Part shown: positions 60,711-64,000 of the stretch, in pieces
Layout: every line of letters begins with the position of its first letter
Numbering within the stretch: position 1 is the stretch's first letter
Assembly (NCBI RefSeq): GCF_023617305.1
Contig: NZ_CP081485.1
Coordinates: forward strand, 1,478,501-1,542,500
DNA from: Methanobrevibacter sp. TLL-48-HuF1
Lineage (GTDB): Archaea; Methanobacteriota; Methanobacteria; Methanobacteriales; Methanobacteriaceae
Direction: 5' to 3'
Length of the DNA: 64,000 nt
Made by a program: the position numbers and the translations under genes
The notes under the pieces: model-generated
The model's database searches: none
What the model was told of the DNA's origin: nothing
The model's input: the letters and a program-made list of their open reading frames with translations, nothing else

Positions 60711-62219
60711 GTGAGAATAAAAATGACAAAAAGTTTGTGTCCAATTTGTTTCAAACCACTTGATGCAGAGGTTTTTGATGAAGACGGTAAAATCTTGATT
60801 AAAAAAACCTGTGATGAACATGGTGAGTTTGTAAATACATATTGGAGTGATGATAAGCTTTATAATAGGGTTAAACAATTTGAACCTACAATAACTTCAG
60901 TTGAAAACCCTTCTGTAGAGAAATTCGGAGATTGTCCTAATAATTGTGGGCTTTGTGAAGACCATGAAACCTCTACTGTGTTAGGTTTAATTGATGTTAC
61001 AAATAGATGTAATTTAAGATGTCCTGTTTGTTTTGCAAATGCGGCTGTTTCCGGACGTTTGTATGAACCTACACAGGATGAAATTAGGGAAATGTTAAGG
61101 AACCTGAGGAATTTAAAACCTCATCCAACTCCGGCTATCCAATATGCAGGTGGTGAACCGACTGTTAGGAAGGATTTGGTCGAACTTGTAGCTATGGCTA
61201 AAGAAGAAGGTTTTACTCATGTTCAAATAGCTACTAATGGTTTAAGATTAGCTAGAAAAGAAAATTTTGCAAAAGAATTAAAAGATGCTGGTTTAAACAC
61301 AGTATACTTGGCTTTTGATGGTGTAACTCCTGAACCATATATCAATAACAGAGGTAAAAATTTACTTCCTCAAAAGATTCAGGCTATTGAAAATTGTAGA
61401 AAAGCAGGTCTTGGAGTAGTTCTTGTTCCAACATTAATTAAAGGTGTCAATGATCAGCAAATCGGTGAAATTATTAAATTTGCATTTGACCATAGGGAAA
61501 ATGTTTATGGAGTCAATTTCCAGCCGGTTTCATTTGCAGGAAGAACTCCTGCAAGTCAGGTTGAAGAACAAAGGATAACTATTCCTGATTTTGTTAATGA
61601 GATTGCTAAACAAACTCATGGCGATGTAAAGGTTGATGATTTTTATCCTCCATCTTCTGTAGAACCTGTTGCACGTTTTATCGGTGCTCTTGAAGGGGAA
61701 AGCCCTGGTGTTACTTTAAACTGTAATCAGCACTGTGGAATAGCTACTTATGTGTTTATGGAAGAAACTGAAGGTAAAAATACATTAAACAATTTGATTC
61801 CTATTACTAAATTCATTGATGTTGAAGGTTTATTTGAATTATTGGACAAATATTCCGACAAACTTGAAAAAGGGGGATTTGGAATTAAGAAAAGGGTTGA
61901 AGCTAGTGCTGTGAAAAACCTTCCTAAATTGATTAATACAGATGAAGCACCTGAAGGTTTGGATATTAAGAAAATATTGTTAAATGTATTTACTAAAAGA
62001 TCTTATGATGCTTTAGGAGAATTTTCAAAAGATGCTATGCTTATTTCTTGCATGCACTTTATGGATCCATTTAATTTTGATGAAGATAGGGTTAAAAAAT
62101 GTATTATCCATTATGCAACTCCCGATGGTAGAATTATCCCGTTCTGTACTATGAATTCTATGTATCGTGAAAGTGTGGAAGAAGAATTCTCAACACCTTT
62201 AAAAGAAGATAAGAACTGA
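60711..62219 (+). CDS. tes: Radical SAM enzyme of the Tes (tetraether lipid synthase) family
   Basis: A 502-residue protein with a radical SAM cluster motif CNLRCPVC near residue 100 (Cx3Cx2C). Two further Cys groups precede it (CPICFKPL, CPNNCGLC) and Cys residues follow the core (CNQHC, SCMH), consistent with extra Fe-S or metal centres. The family joins phytanyl chains to form tetraethers. A role in C-methylation for methanopterin was also proposed. The neighbours carS and mptG fit one role each. The GTG at 60711 is spaced four bases after the SD aagggtga. It is 12 bases before mptG, so probably co-transcribed with it. Confidence 0.85.
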   Translation: MRIKMTKSLCPICFKPLDAEVFDEDGKILIKKTCDEHGEFVNTYWSDDKLYNRVKQFEPTITSVENPSVEKFGDCPNNCGLCEDHETSTVLGLIDVTNRCNLRCPVCFANAAVSGRLYEPTQDEIREMLRNLRNLKPHPTPAIQYAGGEPTVRKDLVELVAMAKEEGFTHVQIATNGLRLARKENFAKELKDAGLNTVYLAFDGVTPEPYINNRGKNLLPQKIQAIENCRKAGLGVVLVPTLIKGVNDQQIGEIIKFAFDHRENVYGVNFQPVSFAGRTPASQVEEQRITIPDFVNEIAKQTHGDVKVDDFYPPSSVEPVARFIGALEGESPGVTLNCNQHCGIATYVFMEETEGKNTLNNLIPITKFIDVEGLFELLDKYSDKLEKGGFGIKKRVEASAVKNLPKLINTDEAPEGLDIKKILLNVFTKRSYDALGEFSKDAMLISCMHFMDPFNFDEDRVKKCIIHYATPDGRIIPFCTMNSMYRESVEEEFSTPLKEDKN

Positions 62220-62231
62220 GGGTTTGAATAC

Positions 62232-63221
62232 ATGATTATTAAGTCACCTTCAAGACTTCATTTAACTTTAATTGATATGAATGGGTCTTATGGAAGGATA
62301 GATGGAGGTATAGGTCTTACAATTAAGGACCCTAACTTTGTCTTATACGGAGAACCAGCAGAAAAAGGAATTACTGTTGATTTCAAGGATAATACTCAGT
62401 TTAACGATGTGATTCGCAATGAATGTGTGTCTAAAATAACTTCTGCAGCACAAAAAGTAATTGACCATTTTGATATTGGCGAAGGATTTTATTTTAGAGT
62501 AGATGAAGCTTATCTTCCCCATTCTGGTTTAGGTTCTGGAACTCAAATGGGTTTATCAACCGGAAAGCTTATTGCTGAACATATTGGTGCTTATTCAAAC
62601 GGATATTCTTTAGGAGAAATTATAGGACGTGGAGGAACTTCTGGAATTGGTGTGTTTTCATTTGATTTTGGAGGATTTATTGTGGATGGTGGACATAGCT
62701 TAAAATCAAAATCATCATTTTTACCATCATCTGCTTCACAAGCTAAACCGCCTCAATTATTGGCTCACTATGATTTTCCTGATGATTGGGAGATTTTACT
62801 GGTTATTCTTAATTCCAAAAATACAGTAAACGGTCAAAAAGAAGTAAACATATTTCAGGATTACTGTCCTGTTCCTAAAAATGAAGTGGAACAAACTTCT
62901 CACATTATATTTATGAATATGATTCCTTTTTTACTTGAAAGGGATTTGCCGGCATTTGGCCATTCAATAGATGAAATTCAAAAAAGAGGCTTTAAAAATG
63001 TGGAAGTTTCACTTCAGTCTCAACAAATCAGGGATTTGATGGATAAATTAAGGGAAATTGGAGCTTATGGTGTAGGTATGAGCTCTTTTGGACCTACAGT
63101 TTATTCAGTATTTGATAAAAATAATAAACACATAGTTGAAGAGATTAAAGAGTATGTTGGAGACAGAGGCATAGTTCTTACAACTAAAGCACAAAATTAT
63201 GGTCATGAAATCCAAAAATAA
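62232..63221 (+). CDS. mptG: Beta-ribofuranosylaminobenzene 5'-phosphate synthase
   Basis: A 329-residue GHMP-like protein. It has IDGGIGLTIKDPN near residue 30 and the glycine-rich SGLGSGTQMGLSTG near residue 97. It condenses 4-hydroxybenzoate or p-aminobenzoate with PRPP and decarboxylates it, the first committed step to the methanopterin aryl side chain. It lies 12 bases after the radical SAM gene, and leuD starts ten bases downstream. Confidence 0.92.
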   Translation: MIIKSPSRLHLTLIDMNGSYGRIDGGIGLTIKDPNFVLYGEPAEKGITVDFKDNTQFNDVIRNECVSKITSAAQKVIDHFDIGEGFYFRVDEAYLPHSGLGSGTQMGLSTGKLIAEHIGAYSNGYSLGEIIGRGGTSGIGVFSFDFGGFIVDGGHSLKSKSSFLPSSASQAKPPQLLAHYDFPDDWEILLVILNSKNTVNGQKEVNIFQDYCPVPKNEVEQTSHIIFMNMIPFLLERDLPAFGHSIDEIQKRGFKNVEVSLQSQQIRDLMDKLREIGAYGVGMSSFGPTVYSVFDKNNKHIVEEIKEYVGDRGIVLTTKAQNYGHEIQK

Positions 63222-63230
63222 GTGATATGT

Positions 63231-63716
63231 ATGGATATAATTAAAGGAAAAACATGGACTTTTGGTGAGAATATTGATACGGATGTTATTATTCCAGGAA
63301 GATATTTGAGAACCTTTAATCCTCAAGATTTGGCTGATCATGTACTTGAAGGAGAACGTCCAGATTTTACAAAGAATGTTAAAAAAGGAGACATAATAGT
63401 AGCTGATGAAAATTTTGGTTGCGGTTCATCAAGAGAGCAGGCTCCAGTAGCTATTAAAACTGCAGGTGTGGATGCTATTGTGGCTAAATCTTTCGCCAGA
63501 ATTTTTTACAGAAATGCAATTAATATTGGATTGCCAGTAATTGTTTGTGATATTCAGGCAAAAGACGGAGATATTATAAACATTGATTTGTCAAAAGGAA
63601 TATTAACTAATGAAACTACTGGTGAATCAGTTACTTTTGAACCTTTTAAAGAGTTTATGTTGGATATTTTAGAAGATGATGGTCTTGTTAATCATTATCT
63701 AAAAGAAAAACAATAA
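63231..63716 (+). CDS. leuD: Small subunit of 3-isopropylmalate/homoaconitate dehydratase
   Basis: A 161-residue swivel-domain protein with [12 protein letters not shown] near residue 15, [16 protein letters not shown] near residue 59 and the substrate loop [16 protein letters not shown]. Archaeal small subunits of this type serve LeuCD or the homoaconitase of coenzyme B synthesis. Which one cannot be told, and the large subunit is not in this window. I chose the ATG at 63231. The in-frame GTG at 63222 lies in the SD aagtgat. The gene follows mptG by nine bases. Confidence 0.9.
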   Translation: MDIIKGKTWTFGENIDTDVIIPGRYLRTFNPQDLADHVLEGERPDFTKNVKKGDIIVADENFGCGSSREQAPVAIKTAGVDAIVAKSFARIFYRNAINIGLPVIVCDIQAKDGDIINIDLSKGILTNETTGESVTFEPFKEFMLDILEDDGLVNHYLKEKQ

Positions 63717-63741
63717 TTTTTATTTTTTGGAGGCATTAATA

Positions 63742-64000
63742 ATGGAGTGTCCAATTTGCGGTTCTGATGATTTCGATATTTTAAATTCAAAGCAGAAATC
63801 ATCTAAAAAGAAGATTACGGAAGAATATTTATTAAAATGTGTGGATTGCGGATATGTTTTTAAAAATGTTGTTTCATCTAAAAAACCTCAATTGTATAGG
63901 GTTATCATTTCAAAACAGGGAGAATCTATAAAAACATTCATTGAATTATCACCTAATGATGAATTAGCTGTTGGAGATAGTTTACTTACTGATGAAGGGC
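63742..64000 (+). CDS. HVO_0476-like zinc-finger protein, 3' end outside the window
   Basis: The frame from the ATG at 63742 is open to the window edge (86 codons). It begins with two Cys pairs (CPICG and CVDCG) forming a zinc ribbon. It continues as a beta-rich domain (YRVIISKQGESIKTFIELS, then AVGDSLLTDEG) typical of a widely conserved archaeal zinc-finger family named after HVO_0476. Function unknown. The strong SD ttggaggc precedes the ATG, 25 bases after leuD. Confidence 0.75.
   Translation, partial: MECPICGSDDFDILNSKQKSSKKKITEEYLLKCVDCGYVFKNVVSSKKPQLYRVIISKQGESIKTFIELSPNDELAVGDSLLTDEG

Overview
The window looks like chromosome of an AT-rich methanogenic archaeon of the order Methanobacteriales, most likely a Methanobrevibacter close to M. 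smithii (inference). It carries archaeal-type translation genes (aEF-2 with the diphthamide motif, aEF-1alpha, aRF1, aIF5A) and genes for methanogen cofactors: coenzyme F430 synthetase, methanofuran and methanopterin enzymes. It also has archaeal lipid genes (CDP-archaeol synthase and a Tes-like radical SAM enzyme) and large Ig-like/beta-helix adhesin-like surface proteins of the kind abundant in gut Methanobrevibacter. No rRNA, CRISPR array or prophage was seen.

Layout. 1-3460: the 5' part of a polysaccharide flippase gene, then a decayed IS1182-type transposase in AT-rich DNA. 3462-8704: translation block rps12, rps7, fusA (EF-2), tuf (EF-1alpha), rps10, ended by two identical tRNA-Ser(UGA) genes. 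8716-15053: a minus-strand cobK, Ca-type P-ATPase, UPF0146 operon, then rimI, a zinc-ribbon membrane protein, aRF1 and a small unknown gene. 15521-19726: gdhA, a hybrid locus where a winged-helix regulator runs into an acyltransferase remnant, a UspA gene, a 729-base gap with hairpins, and a small secreted protein. 20153-27846: two adhesin-like surface protein genes. 27915-34241: minus-strand genes for a PRTase-like regulator, an Idh/MocA oxidoreductase, hemC, cfbE, a fused phosphatase/NAD kinase and pyruvoyl arginine decarboxylase. 34406-38812: aIF5A, agmatinase, a TIGR00300 ornithine-cyclodeaminase-like protein and adenine deaminase. 38809-51771: mixed metabolism and stress genes (DUF447, a SIS isomerase, Hsp20, a NOG1-like GTPase, AMMECR1, TldD, a GMC oxidoreductase, pyrI, flavodoxin, argC, ribL, hisA) and a large UvrD-like helicase with TPR-like and SHOCT-like extensions. 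51966-56438: a MacB/FtsX-type ABC transporter, truA and a small unknown gene. 56534-64000: wecB, mfnD and mfnF overlapping or closely spaced, then carS diverging from a tes-like radical SAM gene, mptG, leuD and a partial zinc-finger gene.

Functional links visible in the layout: arginine decarboxylase and agmatinase flank aIF5A, whose hypusine is derived from polyamine; hemC sits near cfbE (tetrapyrrole to F430); mfnD and mfnF are adjacent (methanofuran); carS, a tes-like gene and mptG are neighbours, which bears on the two roles proposed for the radical SAM enzyme. Start codons: in eight genes a GTG lies in frame inside the Shine-Dalgarno sequence, nine bases before the better start. In one adhesin gene the codon in that place is ATT. 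No obviously new multi-gene system was found. The best candidates for new biology are the helicase with C-terminal TPR/SHOCT extensions, the hairpin-rich gap at 18518-19246 and the adhesin leader hairpin.
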